Positions 38,548 through 47,426 of a stretch of DNA of 64,000 nt are shown here, in pieces. Under the pieces are notes generated by a model. The model saw only the letters and a list, made by a program, of their open reading frames with translations, was not told the origin of the DNA and searched no databases. Source of the stretch: Micromonospora sp. MP36 (lineage in GTDB: Bacteria; Actinomycetota; Actinomycetes; Mycobacteriales; Micromonosporaceae); NCBI RefSeq assembly GCF_008119785.1, contig NZ_VSFA01000001.1:372001-436000 (forward strand). The letters run 5' to 3'. Numbering within the stretch: the first letter of the stretch is position 1; each line of letters begins with the position of its first letter. The position numbers and the translations under genes were made by a program.

Positions 38548-40194
38548 TCAGTCGGCGGTCGCCTCGGCCGGCGTACCGCTGCCCGCACCACCGCCACCAC
38601 GGCGGCGACGGCGGCGGCGCGGCTTGGCTGCCGCCTCGCCCTCGGCGGCGACCGACGCGGCCGGCTCGGCCCCACCCTCGGTGGTGACCACGGCGGTGGG
38701 CTCGCCGGCGAGCACCTCGCCGGCCCGGCGGCGCCGGCGGCGGCGCGGTGTGCGGGTGCCCTCGGACGCCTCGGCACCGGTGTCGCCCTCGGCGGGCGTC
38801 GCGCCGGCGTCGCCGCCCCGGCCCTGCCGGCGCTCGCGGCCCCGGCCCTCGCCGCGCCGCGAGCCGCGCTCGCCCCGCCGCGACCGGCCACCGCCCAGGT
38901 CCTCCTCGACCTCCGCCGACAGCCCGGCGCGGGTGCGCTCGGCGGTCGGCAGGGTGCCGCTGACCTCCCGGGAGATGTCCAGGTCGGTGTAGAGGTGCGC
39001 GGAGGTGTGGTACGTCTCCGGCGGCTCGGGCATGTCGAGTCCGAGGGTCTTGTCGATGATCCGCCACCGCGGGACGTCGTCCCAGTCGACGAAGGTCACG
39101 GCGACACCGGTCGCCCCGGCCCGGCCGGTACGCCCGATCCGGTGGGTGTAGGTGTCCTGGTCCTCGGGGCAGTCGTAGTTGATCACGTGGGTGACGCCGG
39201 TGACGTCGATGCCCCGGGCCGCCACGTCGGTGGCGACCAACGTGTCGATCTTGCCGGCGCGGAACGCGCGCAGCGCCCGCTCCCGGGCGCCCTGGCCCAG
39301 GTCGCCGTGGACGGCGGCCACCGCGAAGCCGCGGAAGTCCAGGTCCTCGGCGACCCGGTCGGCGGCCCGCTTGGTCCGGGTGAAGATCATGGTGAGGCCC
39401 CGCCCCTCCGCCTGGAGGATCCGCGCCACGATCTCGATCTTGTTGAGCGAGTGGGTGCGGTAGGCCAGCTGCTTGGTCTGCGGGTTCGGGCCGGTCTCGG
39501 CGGTGTGCCCGGCGTGGATGGTGATCGGGTGGCGCAGGAAGCGCCGGGACAGCGCGACGATCGGGTCCGGCATGGTGGCCGAGAAGAGCATGGTCTGCCG
39601 GTCCTCCGGCAGCATCGCCAGGATCTTCTCGACGTCGTCCAGGAAGCCCAGGTCGAGCATCCGGTCGGCCTCGTCGAGCACCAGCGCGTGCACCCGGTCG
39701 AGCCGCAGGTGCTTCTGCTTGGCCAGGTCCAGCAGCCGGCCCGGGGTGCCGACCAGGATCTCGACGCCCTTGCGCAGCGCCTCGACCTGGGGCTCGTAGG
39801 CCACGCCGCCGTAGATCGGCAGCACCCGGACGCCCCGGGTGCGGCCGGCGGCGTCCAGGTCCTTGGCGACCTGGAGGCCCAGCTCACGGGTGGGTACGAC
39901 GACCAGTGCCTGCGGCACGCCGTCGCCGCCCTCGGACGGGGCGAACACCCGCTCCAGCAGCGGGATGCCGAAGCCGAGGGTCTTGCCGGTGCCGGTCGGC
40001 GCTTGGCCGATCAGGTCGACGCCGCGCAGCGCGATCGGCAGCGCGTATTCCTGGATGGCGAACGCGCGGGTGATGCCGGCGGCCGCGAGAGCCTCGACGG
40101 TCTCCTGTCGGGCGCCGAGTGCGGCGAAAGTGGGAGCTTCCGGACGAACCGGAGCGGTGGGAGCCAGTTCTTGGCCCTGAATCTGCTCACTCAT
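38548..40194 (-). CDS. RhlE-type DEAD-box RNA helicase
   Basis: 548 residues. Q-motif (TFAALGARQETVEALAAAGITRAFAIQEYALP), motif I APTGTGKT, VPTREL, GTPGRLLD, DEADRMLDLGF, SAT, HRIGRTGRAG. The C-terminal ~140 residues are disordered and Arg-rich ([24 protein letters not shown]), as in RNA-binding tails of cold-shock and degradosome helicases. It and the divergent ferritin-like gene match, as I recall, the rhlE/Rv3210c pair of M. tuberculosis. Confidence 0.93.
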   Translation of the reverse strand: MSEQIQGQELAPTAPVRPEAPTFAALGARQETVEALAAAGITRAFAIQEYALPIALRGVDLIGQAPTGTGKTLGFGIPLLERVFAPSEGGDGVPQALVVVPTRELGLQVAKDLDAAGRTRGVRVLPIYGGVAYEPQVEALRKGVEILVGTPGRLLDLAKQKHLRLDRVHALVLDEADRMLDLGFLDDVEKILAMLPEDRQTMLFSATMPDPIVALSRRFLRHPITIHAGHTAETGPNPQTKQLAYRTHSLNKIEIVARILQAEGRGLTMIFTRTKRAADRVAEDLDFRGFAVAAVHGDLGQGARERALRAFRAGKIDTLVATDVAARGIDVTGVTHVINYDCPEDQDTYTHRIGRTGRAGATGVAVTFVDWDDVPRWRIIDKTLGLDMPEPPETYHTSAHLYTDLDISREVSGTLPTAERTRAGLSAEVEEDLGGGRSRRGERGSRRGEGRGRERRQGRGGDAGATPAEGDTGAEASEGTRTPRRRRRRRAGEVLAGEPTAVVTTEGGAEPAASVAAEGEAAAKPRRRRRRRGGGGAGSGTPAEATAD

Positions 40195-40497
40195 ATGGAT
40201 TTGGGGGTGCCCTCTCGTGGTGCGCCCCTCATGTCCTCAGGGCGCGGTTGGTATGGCGCGGGCCACACGGTCGGGGGCGGTACGCCGAGCCGGACCGGGC
40301 CGCACGCGCGCCGGGGACCGGTGTTGATCAGCTCAGCTGAACGAATCGGTGCCCACGGCAACTGTGTCATCCTACCTGAACGGCTCCTGGGCCGTTCTGA
40401 TTCCGCTGCTGGGTGGTCGTCCGGGGCGGCTCGGTGTGACCTGGGCCACACATTGACGGGGCGACCCGTGTTGGCGGCCGGACGGTAGCCTGCGCTC
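40195..40497. promoter_or_regulatory. Long leader/promoter region between divergent helicase and ferritin-like genes
   Basis: Contains no gene. On the minus strand TAGGAT (complement of 40369-40374) is a plausible -10 box, which would give the helicase mRNA a ~165-nt leader, a feature of cold-shock helicases. On the plus strand TAGCCT at 40486-40491 lies 6 nt before the GTG of the next gene. Confidence 0.45.
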
Positions 40498-41142
40498 GTG
40501 TCCGCCCCCGATCCCGCCCTGGTCGACCTGCTCGGCCTCGTGGCGTACGGCGAACTGCTCGCCTTCGACCGGCTCGCCGCCGACGCCCGCCTCGCCCCCG
40601 ACCTGCCCCGGCGGGCCGCGCTCAGCGAGATGGCCGCCGCCGAGATCGCGCACTACCGGTGGATCGCCGACCGGATCACCGCGCTGGGCGTACGGCCCGA
40701 CGAGGCGATGGCCCCGTACGTGGAGGCGTTGCAGGCGTACCACGACTCGACCGAGCCGAAGGACTGGCTGGAGGCGGTGACCAAGGCGTACGTCGGGGAC
40801 GGCATCTCCGACGACTTCCTGCGGGAGATCGCGCACGGGCTCGACGGGCCGGACCGGCAACTCGTCCTCGACGTGCTGCACGACTCGCGGTACGCCGAGT
40901 TCGCCGCCGCCGAGATCCGGGCGGCCATCGAGGCCGACCCCCGGGTGGCCAACCGGCTCTCCATGTGGGCGCGGCGGCTGGTCGGGGAGGCGCTCTCCCA
41001 GGCCGGCCGGGTCGCCGCCGCGGACCGGGGCGCGCTCACCGTGTTGATCGCTCGCCGAGAGGCGGTGGACGTGCCGGCGCTGTTCCGCCAGCTGACCGAC
41101 GCGCACACCGCGCGGATGACCGCCGCGGGGCTGAACAACTGA
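40498..41142 (+). CDS. Ferritin-like fold protein (MiaE-like)
   Basis: 214 residues, mostly alpha-helical. YGELLAFDRLAADARLAP, EMAAAEIAHYRWIADRI and DSRYAEFAAAEIRAAIEADP provide Glu/ExxH residues for a di-iron or degenerate site on a four-helix bundle. Known in actinobacteria as a ferritin-like protein related to tRNA hydroxylases; function not established. GTG start 6 nt after TAGCCT, no ribosome site: probably leaderless. Confidence 0.85.
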   Translation: MSAPDPALVDLLGLVAYGELLAFDRLAADARLAPDLPRRAALSEMAAAEIAHYRWIADRITALGVRPDEAMAPYVEALQAYHDSTEPKDWLEAVTKAYVGDGISDDFLREIAHGLDGPDRQLVLDVLHDSRYAEFAAAEIRAAIEADPRVANRLSMWARRLVGEALSQAGRVAAADRGALTVLIARREAVDVPALFRQLTDAHTARMTAAGLNN

Positions 41143-41188
41143 GGTCCGGAGCCGCCGTGGCGCCCGCCGCGGCGGCTCCGGCGGGCAA

Positions 41189-41416
41189 TCAGCGGACGGT
41201 GAACCCGACCGCGCGGGGTGCGGCCTCGGCGATCTCGACGTAGGCGACCTTGCCGACCGGCACGATGACCCGCCGGCCCTTCTCGTCGGTCAGGGAGAGC
41301 GTGCCCTCCCCCTTGGCGATCGCGTCGGTCACGATCTGCTCGACCTCGGCCGGCGACTGCCCGCTCTCCAGGACCAGCTCACGCGGCGCGTACTGCACGC
41401 CGATCTTGACCTCCAC
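41189..41416 (-). CDS. DUF3107 family protein
   Basis: 75 residues: MEVKIGVQYAPRELVLESGQ, VTDAIAKGEGTLSLTDEKGRRVIVPVGKVAYVEI. Matches the small conserved actinobacterial protein next to the TetR gene (as I recall, TB9.4/Rv3208A). Predicted beta-rich, cytoplasmic. Function unknown. ATG start follows GGAGG by 5 nt. Confidence 0.92.
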   Translation of the reverse strand: MEVKIGVQYAPRELVLESGQSPAEVEQIVTDAIAKGEGTLSLTDEKGRRVIVPVGKVAYVEIAEAAPRAVGFTVR

Positions 41417-41481
41417 GGTGCCTCCTCAACTGGGGCGAATGAGCCGCCGTGAGAAGGCTATCCGATCTGGCGTACCGATGT

Positions 41482-42120
41482 TCAGGCTGACTCACCTTGC
41501 AGCGGGAAGCTGGCGATGCCCCGCCAGGAGAGGGCGGCGACCAGGGCCTCGGCCTCCGCCTTGGGCACCTGCCGGCCGCCGGCCAGCCAGAACTGGGCGG
41601 CCGTCTCGGCGGCGCCGACCAGGCCGGAGGCGAGCAGCTCGGCGTGCGCCCGGCTCACGCCGGTGTCCGAGATGATGGTGTCGGTGATCGCGGCGATGCA
41701 GCCCTGCTCGACCCGCTCCACCCGCTGCCGGACGGCCGGGTCGTTGCGCAGGTCCGACTCGAAGACCAGCCGGAACGCCTCGCTCTCGTGGTCGACGAAG
41801 TCGAAGTACGCGCGCACCGACGCGCCGACCCGCTCCTTGTTGTCGTTGGTGCCCCGCATCGCGTCGCGCACCTTCGCCACGATGGCGTCGCAGTGCGTGT
41901 CCAACAGCGCGAGGTAGAGCTCCATCTTGCCCGGGAAGTGCTGGTAGAGCACGGGCTTGGAGACTCCCGCCCGCTCGGCGATGTCGTCCATCGCGGCAGC
42001 GTGGTAGCCCTGCGCGACGAACACCTCCTGGGCGGCGGCGAGCAGCTGCTTGCGGCGCGCGGAGCGGGGCAGGCGGGTGGGCCGGCCGGCGGTCTGTGCA
42101 CCGTTCCCCACAGCGGTCAT
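41482..42120 (-). CDS. TetR-family transcriptional regulator
   Basis: 212 residues. N-terminal HTH (RKQLLAAAQEVFVAQGYHAAAMDDIAERAGVSKPVLYQHFPGKMELYLALL) and an all-helical C-terminal domain (SVRAYFDFVDHESEAFRLVFESDLRNDP). Its place between DUF3107 and the helicase is conserved in actinobacteria as far as I know (Rv3208-like). GGAGG lies 5 nt before the ATG. The ligand and targets are unknown. Confidence 0.92.
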   Translation of the reverse strand: MTAVGNGAQTAGRPTRLPRSARRKQLLAAAQEVFVAQGYHAAAMDDIAERAGVSKPVLYQHFPGKMELYLALLDTHCDAIVAKVRDAMRGTNDNKERVGASVRAYFDFVDHESEAFRLVFESDLRNDPAVRQRVERVEQGCIAAITDTIISDTGVSRAHAELLASGLVGAAETAAQFWLAGGRQVPKAEAEALVAALSWRGIASFPLQGESA

Positions 42121-42269
42121 GGGAACCTCCGAGTTTCATCGTACGAGCCGGCACTTATCACCCGAACCGGTCGGGGCTGGTGAACCCGTCGCGGAATTGG
42201 CCCGCCGCTGTAACTTATCGCCACTGTCGCCACACGGTAGCCTCAGCGGGGGCGACCAAGGAGCGCGCG

Positions 42270-45236
42270 GTGAGTGAATCAGGGCAACCCGGAGCCGCCA
42301 CCCCGGGAGAGCACGGCGACGGGACGGGTCAGCGGGATGACCTGGCCCGGGCCGGCAACGGGTGGGCGCCCCCGGCGACCGGCTGGGCCCGGAGCGGGGA
42401 GCCGCCCCTCGCCTGGCCCCGCGCCGATCTCGCCGGTTGGGCCGCCTCGTCGCCCCGCCACGGTGACCTCCCGGCCCCGCTGCCCGGGCTGCCCGCCGAG
42501 GAGCCGTCGGGCCGGGTCAACGGCCGCCAGGTCAACGGCGTGCACCACGCCGGGGAGGAGTCGCCCGTGACGCGCCAGGCGCCGGTGAGTGCCCCGCCCG
42601 TCGACGAGCCCCGCCGGGAGACCGACGGCGACCGCCTGGTCGTGCCGGTCCAGCGGCCCGCCCCCGCAGTGGAGCAGCCGTCCGCCGAGGCGGAGCCGCC
42701 GCCGGCGCGGTACTCGTCCGACGAGGCGCTGCCCGGCCGCGCGTCGCGCCGGGCGGAGGGCGGGAGGCCCACCTCCGCGCCGCCGGCCCTCCAGGTGCCG
42801 CCGGTCGGTGCCGCCGCCTCGGGCTTCGAGGTGCCGCCCGGCTTCCACGCCCCGACCACCGAGCGGGCGGCCGCCGAGCCGCCCCCGTCGCTCTCCCGGG
42901 GCTGGGCCGACCAGGTGCCGCCCGAGCCGACCGAGTCCCGGGGCTGGGCCGACCAGGCGCCGGGCGAACCGCCGGCCGAGTCACCGTCGACGTCCCGAGG
43001 CTGGGCCGAGCGGGGTCCGGCCGAGTCGCCGGCGGAACCGCCGTCGCTGTCCCGCGGCTGGGCGCCGGCTGAGCCGCCGGCCGAGCCGCCGTCGCTGTCC
43101 CGCGGCTGGGCCGAGCATCCCTCGTCGGCGCCGCCCGCCGCCGGCCCGGTCGAGGAGCCGCGCGCCACGTCGGCCGACGACCGGGGTGCCGGGCCGGCGG
43201 ACGAGCGCCGGCCGTCGCCGGCCGAGGAGCCGGAGTGGTCCGAGCCAGGCTGGGGCGGCGGCTGGGCGCCGCCGTGGTCCCGCGAGGCGGAACCGGCCGG
43301 CCGCCGGGCCCGGGAGGAAGAGCCGACGGGCCGCCGTGCCCGCGAGGAGGAGCCGACGGGCCGCCGCGCCCGCGAGGAGGAGCCGGCCGGTCGCCGGGCC
43401 CGGGAGGACGAGCCGGTCGGCCGCCGCGCCCGCGAGGAGCGCGCCGCCGAGTGGGCACCCGAGCCGGCCCGCGCCGAGCAGTCCGCGCCGTACGAGCCGC
43501 CGCGCGGAGAGCCGACCCGCGCGTACGAGCCGGTCCGCGCCGACCAGCAGTCCGGGTACGGGCCGCCGCGCCCCGAGTCGGCCCAGCCGCACGAGGCGCC
43601 CCGGACCGACGAGGATTCCCGCCCGGCGTACGAGCCGGTGCGCGAACGACCCTCCTGGGCCGGGCCGCCGGTGCCGGTGACCCCGTTCAGCGCGCCGCCG
43701 CACGCCGCCCCGACCAGTGCGCCGCCGCACGCCGCCCCGACGAGCGCCCCGCCGGTCCCGCGCGAGGCTCCGGCCAGCGCCCCGCCCGCCGGATACGCCC
43801 CGGCCTCAGGCACCCGGTCGGCCGAGGAGCGGGAGGGCGCGCCGTACCGGCCACGCGCCGGCGAGACGCCAGGCCCCGCCGCGACCGCCAGCGGTGCGTC
43901 CCGCTTCGACCGCACCCACGCGCCCGCCCCGACGAGCGCGCCCCCCTACGCGGCCCGCCGGTCCGCCCCCGAGCCGGTGTCGACGGCCGAGCCGGTCGCC
44001 GACCCGCTGCCGGCGGAGGCTGCGGCGGTGCTGCCGCAGCGCGTCCCCGCCGAGCCGGACGTGCCCGTCGTGCCGGAGCCGCCAGCCGTGGAACCGTCCG
44101 CCGAAACCCCCGAACTCGCCCGCATCGCCACTCACCTGCGCCGTGACGACGAGCCCGCGCCGCTGCGCGAGCGGCCCGAGGGCTTCGACGTCAATGCCAT
44201 CCTCGACGCCGTCCGGGAGGTGGCCGGCGTCCGGGACGCCGCGCTGCGCCGTACCCCGGCCGGGGCGCACAGCCTCCGGCTCGACCTCGCCGACGGCGCC
44301 GACCCAGCCGAGGTGAGCCGGGTGGTGGCCCGCCTGCTCCAGGAGCGGATGGGGCTGGCCGCCGCCCCGCAGAACCTGCCCGGTGCCCCCGCCGCCGCGC
44401 CGCCTCCGATCCGCCGACGGTCGAGTCAGGCGCGTGGGGAGCGTGCCGCCGGTGACCCGCGCACGGCGGAGGACCGCCCGGGCGCGGCCCGACCGTCCCC
44501 GAGCCCGGAGGACCGGGCCGGCGCGGCGCGGCCCGTGCCGAACCGGTCGGCGGAGACCCCGGAGAGCCGGTTCGGTGCGCCCGAGGCGCGGACCGGCCGG
44601 CTCGCGGAGGCGCCGGCCCCGGGGGCGGAGCCGGCTGCCGAGCCGCCCCGCCGGCGCCGGCAGGGCGCGACCCACCGGGGCCGGGCCGCGGTGGAGGAGT
44701 CGTCCCTCGCCGCCGCCCCGACCGGGGCGGCCACCGGCAGCCCGGTCACGCTCGGCGCGTCGTACTCCGGCGGGCACATGACCACGACGGAGACCGCGCC
44801 GTCGCGACCGCTGGAGACCGGCGGCGCGCCGGGGCCCCGGGTGGTGATCGACCACGTCCTGGTGAGCACCTTCGGCCTCGACGCCACCGTGGAGGTACGC
44901 CTGATCGCCGGGGACCGGACGGCGGAGGGGCACGCCACCGGGCCGGCCGTCGACGGGTACGTGCTGCGGCTCTGCGCGGTGGCCGCCGCGGCGGCGGTGG
45001 ACGAGTTGCTCGGCCGCGCGGCCCTGACCGCGGAGCGGGGGCGCTGCTTCGTCGAGCACGCGGCGGTGGTGCCGTTCGGCAACTGCGAGGTGGCGACCGT
45101 GGTGGTGCTGCTGGTCTGCGACGGCTGGGTGGAGCAGTTGGCCGGTTCGGCGCTGGTGGCCGGGGATCCCCGGCAGGCGGTGGTCCGGGCGACGCTGGCC
45201 GCGGTGAATCGCCGGCTGGAGGCCCTGCTCGCCTAA
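42270..45236 (+). CDS. Large disordered repeat protein with conserved C-terminal domain
   Basis: 988 residues from GTG 42270, with AAGGAG 6 nt upstream; an in-frame extension to 42096 crosses the TetR promoter and was rejected. Residues ~1-600 are low-complexity Pro/Ala/Glu/Arg: five SRGWA blocks, five GRRAREEEP decapeptides, APTSAPPHA repeats. ~640-705 (ELARIATHLRR, FDVNAILDAVREVAGVRDAALRR) and the last ~135 residues (VVIDHVLVSTFGLDATVEVRLIAGDRTAEGHATG to VRATLAAVNRRLEALLA) look folded. No signal peptide or membrane helix. I do not recognise it. Confidence 0.8.
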   Translation: MSESGQPGAATPGEHGDGTGQRDDLARAGNGWAPPATGWARSGEPPLAWPRADLAGWAASSPRHGDLPAPLPGLPAEEPSGRVNGRQVNGVHHAGEESPVTRQAPVSAPPVDEPRRETDGDRLVVPVQRPAPAVEQPSAEAEPPPARYSSDEALPGRASRRAEGGRPTSAPPALQVPPVGAAASGFEVPPGFHAPTTERAAAEPPPSLSRGWADQVPPEPTESRGWADQAPGEPPAESPSTSRGWAERGPAESPAEPPSLSRGWAPAEPPAEPPSLSRGWAEHPSSAPPAAGPVEEPRATSADDRGAGPADERRPSPAEEPEWSEPGWGGGWAPPWSREAEPAGRRAREEEPTGRRAREEEPTGRRAREEEPAGRRAREDEPVGRRAREERAAEWAPEPARAEQSAPYEPPRGEPTRAYEPVRADQQSGYGPPRPESAQPHEAPRTDEDSRPAYEPVRERPSWAGPPVPVTPFSAPPHAAPTSAPPHAAPTSAPPVPREAPASAPPAGYAPASGTRSAEEREGAPYRPRAGETPGPAATASGASRFDRTHAPAPTSAPPYAARRSAPEPVSTAEPVADPLPAEAAAVLPQRVPAEPDVPVVPEPPAVEPSAETPELARIATHLRRDDEPAPLRERPEGFDVNAILDAVREVAGVRDAALRRTPAGAHSLRLDLADGADPAEVSRVVARLLQERMGLAAAPQNLPGAPAAAPPPIRRRSSQARGERAAGDPRTAEDRPGAARPSPSPEDRAGAARPVPNRSAETPESRFGAPEARTGRLAEAPAPGAEPAAEPPRRRRQGATHRGRAAVEESSLAAAPTGAATGSPVTLGASYSGGHMTTTETAPSRPLETGGAPGPRVVIDHVLVSTFGLDATVEVRLIAGDRTAEGHATGPAVDGYVLRLCAVAAAAAVDELLGRAALTAERGRCFVEHAAVVPFGNCEVATVVVLLVCDGWVEQLAGSALVAGDPRQAVVRATLAAVNRRLEALLA
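42894..43116 (+). repeat. SRGWA coding repeats
   Basis: Five copies of a TCCCGxGGCTGGGCC element (Ser-Arg-Gly-Trp-Ala) spaced by 15-20 Pro/Glu/Ala codons, within the large disordered protein. The spaced Trp in a disordered chain resembles short linear binding motifs. Confidence 0.8.
43290..43439 (+). repeat. 30-bp tandem repeat, five units
   Basis: Five in-frame 30-bp units encode E-P-(A/T/V)-G-R-R-A-R-E-(E/D). Units differ at only a few bases, so copy number may vary between strains. Confidence 0.88.
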
Positions 45237-45282
45237 GCCGAAGGCCGGTGTCGGACGGCCGGGGCGCGGGAACACTGGAACC

Positions 45283-46455
45283 ATGAAACGTGCCGCCCTC
45301 TGGCCGGACCAGCTCCTGCCGGTGCACCACGTCCCACCGCCCTGGCCCGGCCGGGCGGTACGCCTCGACGGCACCGTGACGTACGTCCGGGACACCCCGG
45401 CCACCGGCCCCGACGCCGAGCCGGCGCTCTACGTGCACGGCCTGGGCGGCTCGTCGCAGAACTGGACGGACCTGGCCGGCCTGCTCGCCGACCGGCTCGA
45501 CGGGCAGGCGATCGACCTGCCCGGCTTCGGCCGCAGCGAGCCCGGCCGGCGGTACACGGTGCCGGCCTTCGCCGAGCGGGTGGTCCGCTGGATCGAGCAC
45601 AGCGACCGGGGCCCGGTGCACCTGTTCGGCAACTCGCTCGGCGGCGCCATCTCGGTACGGGTGGCGGCCCTGCGTTCGGACCTGGTCCGGACGCTGACCC
45701 TGATCTCCCCGGCGCTGCCGTTCCTGGACTTCCGTCGCTCGTTGCAGGGGCGGATGCTGCCGTTGCTGGCGATCCCCCGGGGGGAGCGGCTGGCCGCCTG
45801 GCGGCTGGCCCAGCTCGCCCCCGAGGTGATGGCCCAGGAGGTGATGGAGGCGTGCATCGCCGACCTGACCCGGATCAGCGAGCAGCGCCGGCAGGAGGCG
45901 ATCGAGGAGATCCGGATCCGCTACGAGGCGGCCCACTACGCCGCCGCGTACGTCCGCACCTTCCGTGGCCTGGTCTCCAGCTTCCTGCGGTCGTATCTGC
46001 CGGGCGCCGGTTCGCTGTGGCGGCTGGCGGCGGCGGTGCGCGCCCCCACCCTGGTGATCGGGGGACTCCAGGACCGGCTGGTGGACGTCCGGGTGACGCC
46101 GCGGGCCGCCCGGGTGATTCCGGACAGCCGCCTGCTGATGCTCGACGGGGTCGGGCACGTGGCCCAGTTGGAGGTGCCCCGAACGGTGGCGCGCGCCGTC
46201 CTGGCGCTGCTCGCCGAGGCGAGCGCCGCGCCGGCCGAGCCGCGCGGCACGGCCGAGTCGCGGGGCGGGGCAGTGCCCGCCGAGTCGCGGGGCAGCGCAG
46301 TGCCCGCCGAGCCGCAGGGCGGGGCAGTGCCCGCCGAGCCGCGGGGCAGCGCAGTGCCCGCCGAGGCTCTGGCCGGCGCGGTGCCCGTCGAGATCCGGGA
46401 CGACCTGCTCGCCGGAACGGAGGACAGCGCGCTCCGCCGCGACATGGCAGGCTGA
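45283..46455 (+). CDS. Alpha/beta hydrolase with repetitive C-terminal tail
   Basis: 390 residues. Oxyanion region YVHGLGGSSQNW, nucleophile Ser in LFGNSLGGAIS, acid in IGGLQDRLVDV and His in DGVGHVAQLE complete a hydrolase triad. Residues ~1-315 are the normal domain; the last ~75 carry four 9-residue repeats (ESRGGAVPA and variants). It is followed 5 nt later by a DUF3152 gene. As I recall it corresponds in position to LipV (Rv3203) of M. tuberculosis. Substrate unknown; an esterase or lipase activity is inferred. Confidence 0.88.
   Translation: MKRAALWPDQLLPVHHVPPPWPGRAVRLDGTVTYVRDTPATGPDAEPALYVHGLGGSSQNWTDLAGLLADRLDGQAIDLPGFGRSEPGRRYTVPAFAERVVRWIEHSDRGPVHLFGNSLGGAISVRVAALRSDLVRTLTLISPALPFLDFRRSLQGRMLPLLAIPRGERLAAWRLAQLAPEVMAQEVMEACIADLTRISEQRRQEAIEEIRIRYEAAHYAAAYVRTFRGLVSSFLRSYLPGAGSLWRLAAAVRAPTLVIGGLQDRLVDVRVTPRAARVIPDSRLLMLDGVGHVAQLEVPRTVARAVLALLAEASAAPAEPRGTAESRGGAVPAESRGSAVPAEPQGGAVPAEPRGSAVPAEALAGAVPVEIRDDLLAGTEDSALRRDMAG
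46255..46362 (+). repeat. 27-bp tandem repeat, four units
   Basis: Units start at 46255, 46282, 46309 and 46336 (GAGTCGCGGGGCGGGGCAGT...), with a degenerate fifth from 46363. They encode the tail of the hydrolase, 9 residues per unit, and are candidates for copy-number variation. Confidence 0.88.
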
Positions 46456-46460
46456 GCCGG

Positions 46461-47339
46461 ATGCCTCCCTCTTCCCGCCCGGGCCGCTCCACCGCGCCGG
46501 TTGCCGCCGGTCGCCCGGCCGGCCGCTGGCGGTCCGCGATCGTGGTGCTCGCGTTCCTGACCGCCGCCGGGATAGCCGTCGCCGCCGTGGTGCAACGGCC
46601 GTCGGCCGGTGCCGCCGAGGTGCTGGTCAGCGACGACTCGGTGGCCCAGCCGCCGGCGCCGAGCGCCCCACCGACGCCGTCCGCCCCGGTGAGCCCGTCG
46701 TCGACGCCGAGCCCGACCAGCCCGGCGCCGGTGCTGACCCTGCCCGGTCCGGTGCCGGCGCACGGGCGGGGCAGCTTCGCGTACGACGACCGGCCGGGCG
46801 AGGTGCTGGGCCGGGCGGGGGTGCTGCGGCGCTTCCGGGTGGCGGTGGAGGACGGCTCCGACGAGGACGTGTCCGCCTTCGGCGACGCCGTGCAGCGCGC
46901 CCTGGCCGGGCCCGGGAGCTGGGTGGACAGTGGCCGGCTCCGGTTGCAGCGGGTCGCCCCCGGCGCGCGGTACGACTTCACCGTCTACCTGGCGACCCGG
47001 GACACCGCGGGGCGGTTGTGTCTGGCCGGGGGGATCGACATCCGGGTGGGCGGACGGCCGTACACGTCCTGCCGGGTGCCCGGCAAGGTGGTCATCAACC
47101 TGGACCGCTGGCGTACCTCGGCGCCGCACCTGGTGGCGGCCAAGGTGCCGCTGGACACCTACCGGCTCTACGTGATCAACCACGAGGTCGGCCACCAGTT
47201 GGGGCATCATCACGAGGGGTGCCCGCGGGCCGGGAAGCCGGCGCCGGTGATGCAGCAGCAGACCCTCTTCCTCGATGGCTGCCGGCCGAACCCGTGGCCG
47301 TACCTCGACGGCAGGCGCTACACCGGCCCGGCGGTCTGA
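46461..47339 (+). CDS. DUF3152 membrane-anchored zinc-peptidase-like protein, copy 1
   Basis: 292 residues. One N-terminal membrane helix (WRSAIVVLAFLTAAGIAVAAVV, ~27-48), a Pro/Ser/Thr linker (~70-95), then the DUF3152 domain outside the membrane. VINHEVGHQLGHHHEGCP contains HExxHxxGxxH starting at His241, the zinc site of metzincin-type peptidases, followed by PVMQQQT. Cys pairs (GRLCLAGG, TSCRVPG, EGCP, DGCR) suggest disulfides. Peptidase activity is inferred from the motif; the family has no proven function that I know of. Confidence 0.88.
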   Translation: MPPSSRPGRSTAPVAAGRPAGRWRSAIVVLAFLTAAGIAVAAVVQRPSAGAAEVLVSDDSVAQPPAPSAPPTPSAPVSPSSTPSPTSPAPVLTLPGPVPAHGRGSFAYDDRPGEVLGRAGVLRRFRVAVEDGSDEDVSAFGDAVQRALAGPGSWVDSGRLRLQRVAPGARYDFTVYLATRDTAGRLCLAGGIDIRVGGRPYTSCRVPGKVVINLDRWRTSAPHLVAAKVPLDTYRLYVINHEVGHQLGHHHEGCPRAGKPAPVMQQQTLFLDGCRPNPWPYLDGRRYTGPAV

Positions 47340-47410
47340 TGCGCCCTTTTGGCAATGATGAGAACCATTCGCGTAACCTTGGGCAAACGCGGCTGATCGC
47401 CCGAATTGCA

Positions 47411-47426
47411 TGACACGCTGGTGTCA
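47411..47426 (+). promoter_or_regulatory. Perfect inverted repeat at the start of the second DUF3152 gene
   Basis: TGACAC-GCTG-GTGTCA (47411-47426), 6-bp arms; its last base is the A of the ATG. It could be an operator or a structure controlling initiation. About 60 nt upstream (47352-47375) lies an AT-rich GCAATGATGAGAACCATTC that weakly resembles actinobacterial Zur boxes. Confidence 0.4.

Noticed and set aside
43290..43439. CRISPR-like array
   Set aside because: The 30-bp units are contiguous, in frame and coding; there are no spacers or cas genes.
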